Below, piece by piece: positions 33,349 through 44,454 of a stretch of 64,000 nt of DNA (position 1 is the stretch's first letter; each line of letters starts with the position of its first letter). The DNA is from Uranotaenia lowii (taxonomy: Eukaryota; Arthropoda; Insecta; Diptera; Culicidae). The notes beneath the pieces were generated by a model. It saw only the letters and a list, made by a program, of their open reading frames with translations. It had not been told where the DNA came from and searched no databases. The translations under genes were made by a program, and so were the position numbers. The stretch spans positions 285,668,875 through 285,732,874 of the forward strand of contig NC_073693.1 of the NCBI RefSeq assembly GCF_029784155.1, given 5' to 3'.

Positions 33349-34929
33349 CTAGGAGTAGTTATGCGATAATATACCACCTACTAAGGAAATTATTCCTTAC
33401 GTTTGCTTGAAGGTGCTAAATGGAAAGCTACTTACCTATACAACTTTTCTGAACATAATCTTGAACAAATCAACACAAATCAATTCCGAAAATGTATTTA
33501 AATTGGTTCTGATAAAGATACTAAATCTTAAATCTTACCATAACTATATGCCAATTTTAATAAACAAACTTGAGTATTGAAGAGCAAAGTCTCAATTTAG
33601 TTTTGAAGGAATGATTCAGTTACAAATTACATTAAACTATTAAATATCAATAATGATTTCTTCGGAATGAGCATTAGAATATGGAATATGATTCTAAAAT
33701 AAGAATTCAAACTTGAAATCAGTTTAAAAATAAAATAGAAATAAAAATAAAACTTAATTCAATAACAAAAAGTTTCAAATTAAAATCCACTTCCAGAGCT
33801 TTCAGGAAAAGGTTGAATAAGTATAAATAAAGAGCATTTTTCGTCGATTCATTATATGAAACGACTCATACTTTAGTGAAAAATAATGAGGATTGTAATT
33901 TTCAATCAAACCATTCATTCATCTCTAAGAAAAAAAAAGCAAAACAATACTTCAAACCTCGGTTATCGAATGTTGGCAGGTAGTACTAAATTTTCAAGTG
34001 GAAAAATGAAAAAAGAATACGTTGTTTGTTATTATTTTAAACTCTCTGGATAAAGCCCCGTACTTGAATTTCAATCATGTTCAATATTTCAGAACTTTTG
34101 AAAATTGGTGTATACTTATTTTGCAAGGTATGAAGGCATCTGACATTTTTTTTATTCAAAATATGTATTTGTAATACCAACGAGCCGTGAAAAAAAACCA
34201 AAATAATGTGTTTTACATATGCTGAATTACAAATCATAAATAAGTTAATTATTCGGACCCGTCCTAGTTTAAGATTTGATAAATTTAGAACTTTAAATAA
34301 TATTTTTATAGTTTTTGATAACGGTTTAGAGAAAAACTTTTTATTTTTTCACCTCGGGGCCCTTTTTATCCAGGGGGGGGGGTTCAATTTCCCCCCATCC
34401 CCCCCCCCTTCTCCTAATACAGCCATAACATGATAATAAATCATAAATAACGAAAACACTTTTACCGGGAAACAAATACACTGTTTAAACGATGCAAGTT
34501 TCGAAAACACACTATGGAACCCATGTAACTAGCTAGGGTACCGTTGCATGGTGTTGCAAATTTGCAACAATTATTGAAAACCCATTATATCAGAGAAAAA
34601 ACAAAAAAAAATCTCAAATTTTGTTTAATATGTGAATTACTTTAGTGGGAATTCAAAAATATTTTTTTTTGAGTCGAAAAAAAATTCTCAATATGAATTA
34701 CACTTGGCCAAAAGTTTGAAAAATAAGGCTTTTTCCACATTCCATATTTTTCAGATTCAAGTTGGTTTTTTTTGTACCTTTAAACACTAAAAGTAATTTT
34801 TTTTTTAATTGAACGTGATCTTGAAGTTAGAAATATTATACCCATCGAAAAAAAAATTGACTTTTTAGCTAAATGTGAAATTTAGAACAGTTTTAATTAA
34901 TTGTTGCAAATCTGTAGCTTTATGAAACG
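33349..34929. other. AT-rich spacer
   Basis: No gene seen. It includes a G10/C10 hairpin (34373-34408) and 'ttgcaaatttgcaa' palindromes near 34555. Confidence 0.4.
34373..34408. repeat. G10/C10 hairpin
   Basis: Ten G at 34373-34382, six C at 34391-34396, then ten C at 34399-34408. It can fold on itself and is a likely sequencing or polymerase trouble spot. Confidence 0.8.
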
Positions 34930-35297
34930 AAGGGTTAATCAATGCGAAAAGACATACCCCTGTTAAACAGCTAATAACTTTTTTTTCCTAATAAGATACG
35001 AAGTTATGGTCTTGGACAAAGTTGTTCAGCGGAAAATTTCGTTGAGGAAATTTATAAATTGGCACAAAAATCATCAGCTGGCTCTGTCCCATAGACGAAA
35101 CAAAAATGATGTTGATTTTTCAGTACAAAATATTCAATTTTCCCATACAAACCTAAAAGTTCAAATTTACTCATGTAAACGTTACTTAGAAATTCTACAA
35201 AAAATCATGGATGAGTTTTGGACCAAGACGAAGCTTTTAAGACCCCAGGGTTTGAGAAATTCCAAAATGACCCCAAATCGACTCAGTCTAATGAACA
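34930..35297 (+). repeat. outer inverted repeat, right arm
   Basis: Inverted counterpart of 30405-30766. It lacks the 110-bp MITE present next to the left arm. Confidence 0.75.
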
Positions 35298-35820
35298 TAT
35301 CGTGTCATGGATCCATCAGAAGGCTTCCTATGAAAATCCAAAGAAAAAACCTTTGCATAAGCTCGGGGGTCTTTGATATTCAAAATTAATGGATTCATGA
35401 TATGAAATTTTCATGCTGTCCGCTAGCTTCAAACTAAAGCAATTTTGATGAAAATATTGGCCACCAATACACCAATGAATTCATACATAAATTGTTTTAA
35501 AAAAAACTTACAAAGTAGGATGACTGGTGTCATTTTCGACTCTCTTTTTTTATTTCTTTTGAAAGCCGTTAATTGGACTTATTGGTAATTCAATGATGAA
35601 TGCAGGGCTTTATATTTACAAGGCTTTAAAATTTCTTGACTATTGAAAAAAAATGTTTATTTACTCATTTTTATCATAGATCAATTTAGTGTGTAAAAAT
35701 TTTGAACGGTTCAAATGAAAGCTTTTATTATAAGCTTGCATATGGTAGGGTTACCATATCCCGCGACACTAAAAAGAGTACATTAAGATCCTTTATCCAA
35801 AAACTCAGGAGAACGTTAAA
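35298..35820. other. AT-rich spacer, nothing recognised
   Basis: No ORF, repeat or RNA seen. Confidence 0.4.
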
Positions 35821-36105
35821 CAGTAGAACCCCGCTAACCCGAGATTGTCGGGGGAGATACTACCTCGCATTAAACGAAATACATTGATGTTAATGGGGTA
35901 TGTACCCTATTGCTCCGGTATTGCATATCATTCAGGCGCATAACTCGGTTCTTACTTGGATTTTATTTTTCTATTTAATGGACGTTTCTAAGGACTTGCT
36001 AAGATTTCAAACTTGCCAGAAACGTCAATTTGATAGCTTAACATTTTTACATTTTTAAACATATTTTTACGAATGACGGGAGCTCGGAAGAGCGGGGTTC
36101 TACTG
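35821..36105. mobile_element. 285-bp pogo/Tigger-like MITE
   Basis: Inverted ends CAGTAGAACCCCGCTAACCC and, reversed, CAGTAGAACCCCGCTCTTCC, each followed by GAG, match the CAGTnnAACCCCGCT pattern of pogo/Tigger-type Tc1-mariner elements. TA follows the right end; the left flank reads AA, so the expected TA duplication has probably mutated. No ORF. Confidence 0.7.
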
Positions 36106-36234
36106 TACATATTTCGTGCTATCTGGAGTGGCACCTAAATATTTCAATTTAATCAAATACTGTTGATGTCTTGCAGGTTATGTGACTTACATGACAATTC
36201 TAATTTTATTTTCAAATATTCTTGTACTATACCT

Positions 36235-36657
36235 AAGGTTGCCAGATTGCCCAATTTTATCCGGGTTTTCCCGGATATTAAAAACAAAATGTTGGACAGT
36301 CTGGCTCGGTTTTCATTGAAAAACGCCCGGATTTCGACCAAATTTATTCACTTTATTTGACAAATAAAAAAAAATCTAATTGTGTGTGTGTAATATACTT
36401 ATGTCTTCGAAACGAAATTTATTTGAGTTTGTTTTATAAAAATAGACATGAAAGGTTTTTTATAAGCCTAAAATACGATGTAAAATCGATTGATGAGTTT
36501 CGATGGTAAAAATGATTTTAAATTAATTTTCTTGATTTTTGTGGAGTAATTTTAGTATTTTGACAAAATTTGCCCGGATATTGCCAATTTTTTTTTATTA
36601 AATTATCCGGATTTGTCCGGCCCGGAAACGTGCTGAAAAATTTCAAGCAACCTTAAC
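36235..36657. mobile_element. AAGGTTGCCAG-ended MITE, copy 2 (inverted)
   Basis: Left end AAGGTTGCCAGATT and right end AAGCAACCTT. It is the inverse of copy 1 (27269-27898). With three extra bases at the right end, flanks read TATACCT (36228-36234) and TTTACCT (36658-36664), a 7-bp duplication with one mismatch. 'tccggg' words fill the inside. Confidence 0.65.
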
Positions 36658-36894
36658 TTTACCTAAATTTTGTGCATATTGATCATTGATTGCATACTCA
36701 AAGGCCCAAATCGCGCTCACTGCTTATAACTACTAAAAATGCATGTTTATGAAAAAAAAAATGTTAAAGTAATTTGTTGTTAGCTGTATTCTTTTCTTAG
36801 TTTTTGCATATGTATGTTTGCAAGCTGTATTTCTTTCGTAGTTTTTGCATAAGATGTGAAACAACTTCATAAAAAGGAAAAAAGTACGTTGGTG

Positions 36895-37185
36895 GTGTTG
36901 AGAAAAAGCGGTAGAAATTTTGTCATTTTTTGCACATTTTGAAAATTTTGCCATGCAAAACCATTTTCAAGATTTGTGGCCTTCAATTTTTTTTACAACA
37001 CGTGTTGTAGTTTCGCATGCTGTGATGCAAAAATAGCAATATTTCTATCACATACGGCTAAAATAGAAACAGTGCTGTAAAAAAATACAACGCCCAAAGA
37101 TCTTGAAAACATTTTTACATGGTAAATTTTCAAAATGTGCTACAAGTATCAAAATTTCTACCACTTTTTCCCAACACGAGTGAAC
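36895..37185. mobile_element. ~290-bp fold-back element
   Basis: The outer ~75 bp on each side are inverted copies ('gttgagaaaaagcggtagaa' against 'ttctaccactttttcccaac' reversed), and the match continues inward past 'caagat' to near the centre ('acaacacgtgttgt'). Almost the whole element can fold into one hairpin. No coding content. Confidence 0.65.
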
Positions 37186-37496
37186 TTGCTCTAAAAGGGT
37201 ACGTATGGTATCCCTAGCCTAGTTTACAGTGGTAAAACTTAATTAAAAGTAGATCATCATAGTAGTCCACTGACTCTGGGCATATTTAAATATAAGAACT
37301 AACATAAAACATATTGTTTGGGCAAGTGGACTGTAATTTGGATTTGGTCTTAAAAGAAGGTGCAGAATTCACTTCAACTTAACTTCTCTTTATTTTCTAC
37401 TCTTCAAATCACTTATTATTAACATTTCACTAAACTTGGAAGGTTACTTTATGATAAACTACGCATCATTGAACAACCACGAATTTTACATCATAA

Positions 37497-37700
37497 ACTC
37501 AACTCTTAGTCTGCGCGAGTCGCTATTTATAGGCGCACCGAACGTTCTGGAATATTCCGGGCACGCTAGCTTCTGACAACTGAAGATGATTCTGGAACTT
37601 TCTGAGCGTGCAAAACAACTGGAAACGTGTAGAAACTCCAGATCATTCCATGCGCGTGGTTTTAAAATAAAAGGAAACTTCTAGAATATTCTTGAATCTC
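37497..37700 (-). promoter_or_regulatory. heat-shock-type promoter (TATA and three HSE clusters)
   Basis: On the minus strand TATAAATA (37524-37531) sits just below a perfect heat-shock element of four alternating modules, GAAnnTTCnnGAAnnTTC (37540-37557). A three-module element lies at 37590-37602 and a second four-module element at 37679-37696. Such dense, phased nGAAn modules bind HSF trimers and are typical of hsp70 genes. Transcription would start near 37497 and run to lower coordinates, but no coding ORF follows. An AATAAA lies about 105 bases downstream (near 37390), so this could be an LTR (U3-R) rather than a gene promoter. Confidence 0.65.
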
Positions 37701-37754
37701 TAGCTTATGTTACTTGGCTTGAACACATATTATCGCAATAACTGTAGATGGGAA

Positions 37755-38254
37755 NNNNNNNNNNNNNNNNNNNNNNNNNNNNNNNNNNNNNNNNNNNNNN
37801 NNNNNNNNNNNNNNNNNNNNNNNNNNNNNNNNNNNNNNNNNNNNNNNNNNNNNNNNNNNNNNNNNNNNNNNNNNNNNNNNNNNNNNNNNNNNNNNNNNNN
37901 NNNNNNNNNNNNNNNNNNNNNNNNNNNNNNNNNNNNNNNNNNNNNNNNNNNNNNNNNNNNNNNNNNNNNNNNNNNNNNNNNNNNNNNNNNNNNNNNNNNN
38001 NNNNNNNNNNNNNNNNNNNNNNNNNNNNNNNNNNNNNNNNNNNNNNNNNNNNNNNNNNNNNNNNNNNNNNNNNNNNNNNNNNNNNNNNNNNNNNNNNNNN
38101 NNNNNNNNNNNNNNNNNNNNNNNNNNNNNNNNNNNNNNNNNNNNNNNNNNNNNNNNNNNNNNNNNNNNNNNNNNNNNNNNNNNNNNNNNNNNNNNNNNNN
38201 NNNNNNNNNNNNNNNNNNNNNNNNNNNNNNNNNNNNNNNNNNNNNNNNNNNNNN
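37755..38254. other. assembly gap (500 N)
   Basis: Exactly 500 undetermined bases, a conventional gap size, so the real distance is unknown. It hides the end of the CR1 ORF2 and the right flank of the heat-shock-type promoter. Confidence 0.99.
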
Positions 38255-41110
38255 CTTTACTCAGACGTATGACAAATCCCAGCATTCGGTTAGCCTTTTC
38301 AAGTGTAGCACAGTAGTGACGCTTAAATGTCAAATGACTATCCAAAACAACGCCAAGGTCCTTTATTTGATCAACACGATGTAGGAATTCGCCCTGGATA
38401 TTGTAGTCGTATAAAAATGGAAGTTTCTTGCGTCCAAATGTTATGATACAGCACTTAGAGACGCTTAAGGCCAGTAAGTTAACAGCACACCAATTTACAA
38501 CCGTACCGAGGAATCGCTGTAATATCTGACAATCTGCCAAGCTGTTAATGACCAAAAAAAATTTCAAATCGTCCGCGTACATGAGTACTCCGCATCCAAC
38601 AAGCAGCATGTTAATATCATTTCAGAACAGGGTGAACAATAAAGGGCCCAAATTACTTCCTTGTGGTACCCCTGAAGTCGGAATGAAATCGGGAGATTCA
38701 GAAGATCCGATTTTTACAGCGAGACGACGATTAGTTAAGTAGCTTCTGATCCAGGCGCATAATCTCTCAGATAATCCCAGGCGTTTTAATTTTGAAAGTA
38801 AAATCAAGTGATTAACTGAATCAAATGCCGCAGTGATGTCCGTATAAATTGCGTCGACTTGTTTGCCACAATCCATATTGGATATGCAGAATGATGTAAA
38901 TACTGCCAGGTTTGATGTAACCGAGCGTTTCGGAAAAAAACCGTGTTGATTGTCCGAAATCCAGTTCCGGCAAGCTGAAAACATTACATCGTTGACAATT
39001 CTCTCTAAGACCTTCGAGCAGGCAGCTAGCGATGTGACACCTCGATAATTGCGCGCCTCTTGCTTATCACCTTTCTTAAAGATTGGGCTCATGAAGGATC
39101 TTTTCCAGGAGGCAGGAAACTGCTGTTGTTGTAAGGACTTATGGAAAATACAAGTAAGGGGCTTTACAAGTAAAGTGCAACACTTTTTTAACACACACGC
39201 AGGAATTCCATCCTGTCCAGCTGATGTAGAATATTTCAAATTTTTTATAGCATCGAAAACCATTTCCTCGGTAACAACAAACACGTCGAGATTTAAAACA
39301 TCGGTGGGCAATCGTGTGACAGCTGCGCTAATTTGATCTCCAGTTGGCGATTGATTTGAAAATACACTGGAAAAATGCTTTGCAAAAAGAGCACATTTGT
39401 CAGCAGGTGATTTAGCAACTCTGTCATCTAAGCGTACCTCCGCAGGTAGACCGGATTCCTTCCGTTTGTTGTTCACGAAATTCCAAAACTTTTTCGGGTT
39501 CCGACGAAGCTCACTTTGAGTACGATTTACATAACGGCTATAGCATAATCGGTTGTAGATTCGATATTGTCTGGTAGCATAGTTAAGTTTCATTTTAATG
39601 TATGGGCATCTAGAATTACTAAATGTTCGTAGAAATTTCGAGCGCAGCTATTTCAATCGTTTTAAACGAGAATTGGTCCAAGGAGGTCTGAGTGGAGGGC
39701 GAGCCATGGGCACTGATTTGTCAAACACATCGTCCAATATTGCGCAGAATGAATTCACGGCTACATCCACACTAGTACATCGTTGAAGATTTGTCCAGTC
39801 CACTTCAGATAGAATTATGTTCATGAGATCGAAATCGGCCCTACGGAAGTCACGTGCAGATGGGTCGAAAGCCTCTACAAAAGCGACTGGATTCGGTAAT
39901 GAAATGATGAACTCAAGCGGAGGATGGTACACGTCAATTGGTACAACGGCATCACTTGCTTCAATAACTGGGCTGTTCAAGATTGATTCGTTCGTGAAAA
40001 CCAAATCCAACGTCCGATTTTGAAGGTTTTGTACACCATTCCGTTGATGAAGGTCATTCAATACAGTGCCGTCCAAAAAAGTAGCACTAGCCATATTGAG
40101 TACTGATGCAGAATCGACCACCAATTTGTTGCTATGACTTGGAACCCACAATAATTGTGGTTGATTAAAATCACCAAGAAAAATAATACCGCATGACGGC
40201 TCTTTCAATCTTGCTTCTGATAAAGTCTCAACATGCAAATTTAACACTGAGCTATCCTGACTTCATTCAGGTGGGATATACGATAAACCGATTAAAAATG
40301 AACTTTGTTCATAGGAAACTTTTGCCATAAATTTTCTATACTACTGCTATTACAAAAAGTGACTATGGACGAGCTAAACTTACTTGACACGGCTATGAGC
40401 ACTCCCCCGCCCCGACTACGACAGCTATTAGAGCCATTTCTATCGCATCGAAACACTGTGTAATCCGGACAGAAAAGTTGACTGGATGGTACTGTTGCGT
40501 CAAGCCAGGTTTCGGTGAAAGCGTAGATGTCATAACCGAGCTCTGATGTGGAGACGAAACATTCAGAGATTTTCGATTTTAAGCCACGAACGTTCTGATA
40601 GTAGAGGCGTACACCGTCAGCAAAGTTTCCATGATCGAGGCGGATTCTGCAAGGCGAGGGGCGATCACTTAACGCATCAGAATTTAAAAATTGGTACTTG
40701 CCTGATAGCACAGGCTGGAGAGCCCCGTTGCCTTCTTCGAACACAGGGCCGGGACGACTGTTGCCGTTGGCTGGAAACTGCGCGACTGTGACGAAGGGCT
40801 CGGGGGCCTCCATTGTGCTCATTTCGGTGCGTCCCGGGAATCCAACAGGTAAATGATCGGCAACGTCCTCGGTTGAGCGGCAACGTCCTCGGTTAGTTGA
40901 TGCATTTCCGTTTACATTCAGTCGACAGTCAAGATGATGTGAGCTACAAATTAAACGGCAGTCACTGGACGAATCGGAAGATGGATTACTATACTTTCCT
41001 GACAGCACAGGCTGGAGAGCCCCGTTGCCTTCTTCGAACACAGGGCCGGGACGACTGTTGCCGCTGGCTGGAAACTGCGCGACTGTGACGAAGGGCTCCG
41101 GGGCCTCCAT
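38255..41110 (-). pseudogene. CR1-clade ORF2 (endonuclease-RT), several lesions, 3' truncated by gap
   Basis: Likely start is the ATG at 41110 ('MEAPEPFVTVAQF'), 50 bases after the ORF1 stop. An in-frame tandem duplication of 99 codons occupies the N-terminal linker. Endonuclease motifs are 'YYQNVRGL', 'TETWLD' and 'LGDFNQPQLLW'. RT motifs are 'IFKKGDK', 'YTDITAAFDSVNH' (A), 'SGVPQGSNLGPLLF' (B) and 'YADD' (C, near 38570). Lesions are a frameshift near 40290-40320, and in-frame stops at about 40263 (TGA), 39645 (TAG) and 38619 (TGA). The sequence then runs into the gap after 'RMLGFVIRLSK'. This copy cannot encode a full protein. Confidence 0.85.
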
Positions 41111-41132
41111 AGTGCTAGTTTTAGTGCGTCCC
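40701..41132 (-). repeat. 297-bp in-frame tandem duplication in CR1 ORF2
   Basis: 40701-40836 and 40998-41132 are nearly identical, offset by exactly 297 bases (99 codons). Both encode 'STMEAPEPFVTVAQFPA' followed by 'GNSRPGPVFEEGNGALQ'. A smaller direct repeat of 'cggcaacgtcctcggtt' lies at 40859-40895. Confidence 0.85.
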
Positions 41133-41159
41133 AGGTGTCCAAACAGCAAATTTACATCT

Positions 41160-41906
41160 TTAAATACCACCGCGAAACTGATTGCTCCTGTCATAGTTGA
41201 TGAACTCTCGAAAACTAAGTCCATTTGGCCAAGTTTCAGGGTCCAAAGCTTTATCCTTAAGCTCAGGATCAAGGCCTACTTTGAATGACACGAAACGCAA
41301 CGTGCTCGTATCGGTGCCTTTGGGTACAAGCTTTACCACCTGAGCGTCATCCGTCTGAAGGTTTGCCTTAACCATTGTTGAGACACTGTCTTCGTTTACA
41401 TCCGGTTTGATGCGCGAGATGTATAGCCAAAAGAGGTTGTCATTTTCATTGTTGCACATGGGAACCGAAACGACATCGGTAGAAGATTGTTTCGCTCCCA
41501 ACCTGCAAGGTTCACTAATCGGTGCATCAGAGGGTCGTAATCTTTTCAGCGCTCGGCGATAATCACGACGGACAGGCGTTAGTTTTGGCATTGGTGTAGC
41601 TGACGGTTTACTGCAAATTTGCTTTATCTCTGAACGAAGTTCAGAAATGGCTTCTGTCAACCGAGCTATTCCTGGCTGCTCGGGAGGTGGCGCAAAAGCA
41701 AGGCTGCGAAAGTGAGCACTCTCAAAAAGCCCGGCGCAGTCATCACACATCCAAAATGCATTTTTCGAGAGTGATTTTAAACTTCGGGCAGCAGCATTGG
41801 TAACGCCAACACAAGTAAGGTGAAATTCCTTTCCGCAAATGCCACGACAGGTCATGTATTCGATCCCGCTGATTGTGTTGCAACAATTCGAGCATGCTTT
41901 CGCCAT
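41160..41906 (-). CDS. CR1-clade ORF1 with PHD-type zinc finger
   Basis: ORF1 of the CR1-type LINE, presumed nucleic-acid binding and needed for RNP formation. I chose the ATG at 41906 ('MAKACSNC') over the one 63 bases upstream because it begins at the finger. The PHD-like C4HC3 pattern covers the first ~55 residues: C-x2-C ('CSNC'), C-x3-C ('CRGIC'), H-x2-C ('HLTC') and C-x2-C ('CDDC'). A short heptad-like stretch ('LTEAISELRSEIKQI') follows, then an RRM-like C-terminal region ending 'NYDRSNQFRGGI'. No stop or shift is seen within it, although the neighbouring ORF2 is broken. About 248 residues. Confidence 0.75.
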   Translation of the reverse strand: MAKACSNCCNTISGIEYMTCRGICGKEFHLTCVGVTNAAARSLKSLSKNAFWMCDDCAGLFESAHFRSLAFAPPPEQPGIARLTEAISELRSEIKQICSKPSATPMPKLTPVRRDYRRALKRLRPSDAPISEPCRLGAKQSSTDVVSVPMCNNENDNLFWLYISRIKPDVNEDSVSTMVKANLQTDDAQVVKLVPKGTDTSTLRFVSFKVGLDPELKDKALDPETWPNGLSFREFINYDRSNQFRGGI

Positions 41907-42344
41907 AATCGCCCGGTAGATATGCAACCAGCAGTGAAAAAGTTGAGAAGCACAACAGTGAACTTTCAAAAATTTCCGTCAGATGTCGCTTCCGGAACGG
42001 AGAATAATAACAAGTTTGTCAAAGCGAAACGAAAATCACTGCTCCGGAAGAAAAACACTACCCGGAATTTGCACACTTTTAAAGTTCAATTCAGTCAACC
42101 CAAACTATGTTGAGCCAAACACGCACAGTAATAATAACATAAACACAAAAAGTAGCAAAAAATTACATAACAACAGTACTGACCTTGTTGCCAGATGTTT
42201 GTACAAACAGCACCATACAGCATGCCACAGAGGGTGGTTTGTACAAAATATTTCTATCCCGACCGATTTTACTCAAACCGTTTGCGCAATCATTCAAACA
42301 GTGCCACACACGATGCAAATCGTATTCATCACATTGGCACAAAT

Positions 42345-42411
42345 CGACACGAATGCCATAAGGATGGTAAAGTGTCGTTAATAAAACTTAAAAAAAAAAA
42401 ATAAAAATAAA
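42345..42411 (+). mobile_element. 67-bp 5'-truncated retroposon
   Basis: A 14-bp direct repeat ACATTGGCACAAAT (42331-42344 and 42412-42425) flanks 67 bp that contain 'aataaaactt' and end in an A-rich tail. This is the signature of target-primed insertion of a severely 5'-truncated LINE or SINE end. The source family is not identifiable from so little sequence. Confidence 0.8.
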
Positions 42412-42783
42412 ACATTGGCACAAATGTGGTGTAGTCTATGGCCCGCTCAACGAGGAAATCGGAATATGCTGAAAACAGCATCAATTTTTCAAAACGACCA
42501 ATTTTCATTGAAAGTAAACAAAAAGATCAAAATCATTTTTTAGTGATAATTTAGCCCAAAAAATCAACATTTAATTTTTTTTTTAATTTTGATTTGTTCA
42601 TTTTGATTTCCAGTCAAAGTGTCTGTAAGTATTAGCACAGAGAACCAGAGAACGGGCCCGAACAAATATGTGTCGAATCCGTGTGTAAACAGCACCATCT
42701 AGTGGCTTTTAGCTGAGTGACTCAGCTGTTGTTGTCGATTATTTTTTGTCAACAGTTGAGAACACTCAGAACATAAATAACCC

Positions 42784-43009
42784 TGTAGTGAATTTAGAGT
42801 TGAATTTAATCCCCCAAATTTAGACGCGCTACAAACAACCGTCCGAGTTGAAAGTCGTTAGCAGAATGACGTTAATTTTTTTCATTTTCTTGTCATCAAG
42901 AGAGGCGAGCGTTTCTCTCCTTCGTTCAAACGCTTATTTTCATTTACGTTATTATGGGTAATATCAGGAATTGCAATAGGTTTGTTCATTTCATACATTA
43001 TTCCCTACA
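42784..43009 (-). repeat. 3' LTR (element strand)
   Basis: 226 bp, TGTAG...CTACA ends, same sequence as 44995-45220. Confidence 0.9.
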
Positions 43010-43025
43010 TTACCCTTCACCTCTA
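43010..43025 (-). other. putative polypurine tract
   Basis: Minus-strand AGAGGTGAAGGGTAA lies directly against the 3' LTR and is almost all purine, as expected for the plus-strand primer. Confidence 0.55.
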
Positions 43026-44454
43026 CACCCATTTATAAATTAATTTTCTATAGTCAATTCACGAAAGGCAAAAATGTTTTTTTTTTTTTTTTATTTTCAT
43101 TATACCATCTTTAATCAACTTGCATTTTTTGCATGCCTTATTTTAGTTTACAAGTATATATTCAAATAATAAATATTATTGAATGGAAAGTGAGATTACG
43201 AGCGATGTTTAGCAATCTGAATTAACCGTGCAAAGTATAACCAAGAGTAATAATCGTATGGAAAACAGATTTTTAAAATTTAAGCCGCACTTCTGTCGCA
43301 GTGCGCAGTTTGATTTAGTGCTCCGTGTGTAACAACAATTTGTATCGATTTTAGTAAAGGAACCGGAATCTGCCATAACTTAGCATCATTATAATCAGTG
43401 ATCCATTGATGGATCGACGCGAGATAATATTTTAATGAAAACATGTAATATCTTCCGAACTATGCCAATCGAACAGATGGCTCATTTCATTCTACAGGGA
43501 TTCTTGGCGAAATCCGTATCCGTGAAGAAATTTAACAATAACATAATTTCGTAATGTATATTTTCGGGTTTGGCTCCTTAAAGCCTCAAGGTATGAGCCG
43601 TTTCGAATAGAGAAATTTAAAAAAAAAACTATATTTTCGGCACTACTTCAGAATATTATGTCGCAAAATTTAGTTCTTCTGATTATACAATATACAGATA
43701 AATTATTCCAGATGTTAGTGTGTATTAACACAGATGACTCCACATCTTTTGAAATTCATTTTTTTAAATAGATTTGATATCTCCACAGAAGAATTCATCC
43801 CTAATTTGTTAATTGTCTTAAAATTTTGTTGGTTACTGGAACCAAGTAGCCCAACTGGGTTCAGATCATCAGAAAATCTTCGAACTAAAGCCTTATTTTT
43901 TTTTAAAACGTGCATTTTTTCTGGGTTCCATGCAGATTTTGAACCAATTCGTGGTTTCATACTCGACTGGATCCAAGATGCGCTTTTTATTAAATAAATT
44001 CAAAGAAGTTCAAAATCGATTCTTAGTACTACTAAAAAATTTTTTTCTAGATAATAGTTACAGAACTTGCTAATTATGTTATTTTGGTTTGACCCACTAT
44101 TTTGAAACAGATTCTTAGCTTTACACATGTTATTCAAAAACTCATAAAAGATCAAAACAAACAGCTTCTTCTTTACTGTAATAAAAACCTAATAGTGCGT
44201 TTTATTCATCAACGTATATATTCAGCCAGAGGGAAATCGGCAACCTTGCAGTGGTCGGCATCGAATAATCCTAGAGTGTCAGGAAGACAACTTAAAATCG
44301 TTCGAAAACATTTCATTAGTTATTTCCCTCGGGGAATGAGACTGAAAACTTTACAATCCAGTGTTATTCTCGCATCTTAAGTTCTCTAAAATTTATCGAA
44401 GAATTTGCAGAATTTTAGCATACTCAGATGTTTCAGAACATTTTCGTAGCGTCA

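Larger units (their letters stand above)
38255..41906 (-). mobile_element. CR1-clade LINE, decayed, 3' end lost in gap
   Basis: Minus-strand order is ORF1 with a PHD finger (41160-41906) then ORF2 with endonuclease and RT (38255-41110). A PHD-type ORF1 together with this EN-RT style ('YYQNVRGL', 'SGVPQGS', 'YADD') fits the CR1 clade known from mosquitoes. The 5' UTR probably extends to about 42200 without a clear mark. Confidence 0.8.

Noticed and set aside
37332..37725. Solo LTR with TGT...ACA ends on the heat-shock promoter
   Set aside because: The 5 bases outside these ends do not match, and alternative ends next to ACTGTA lack TG/CA; kept only as a hypothesis.
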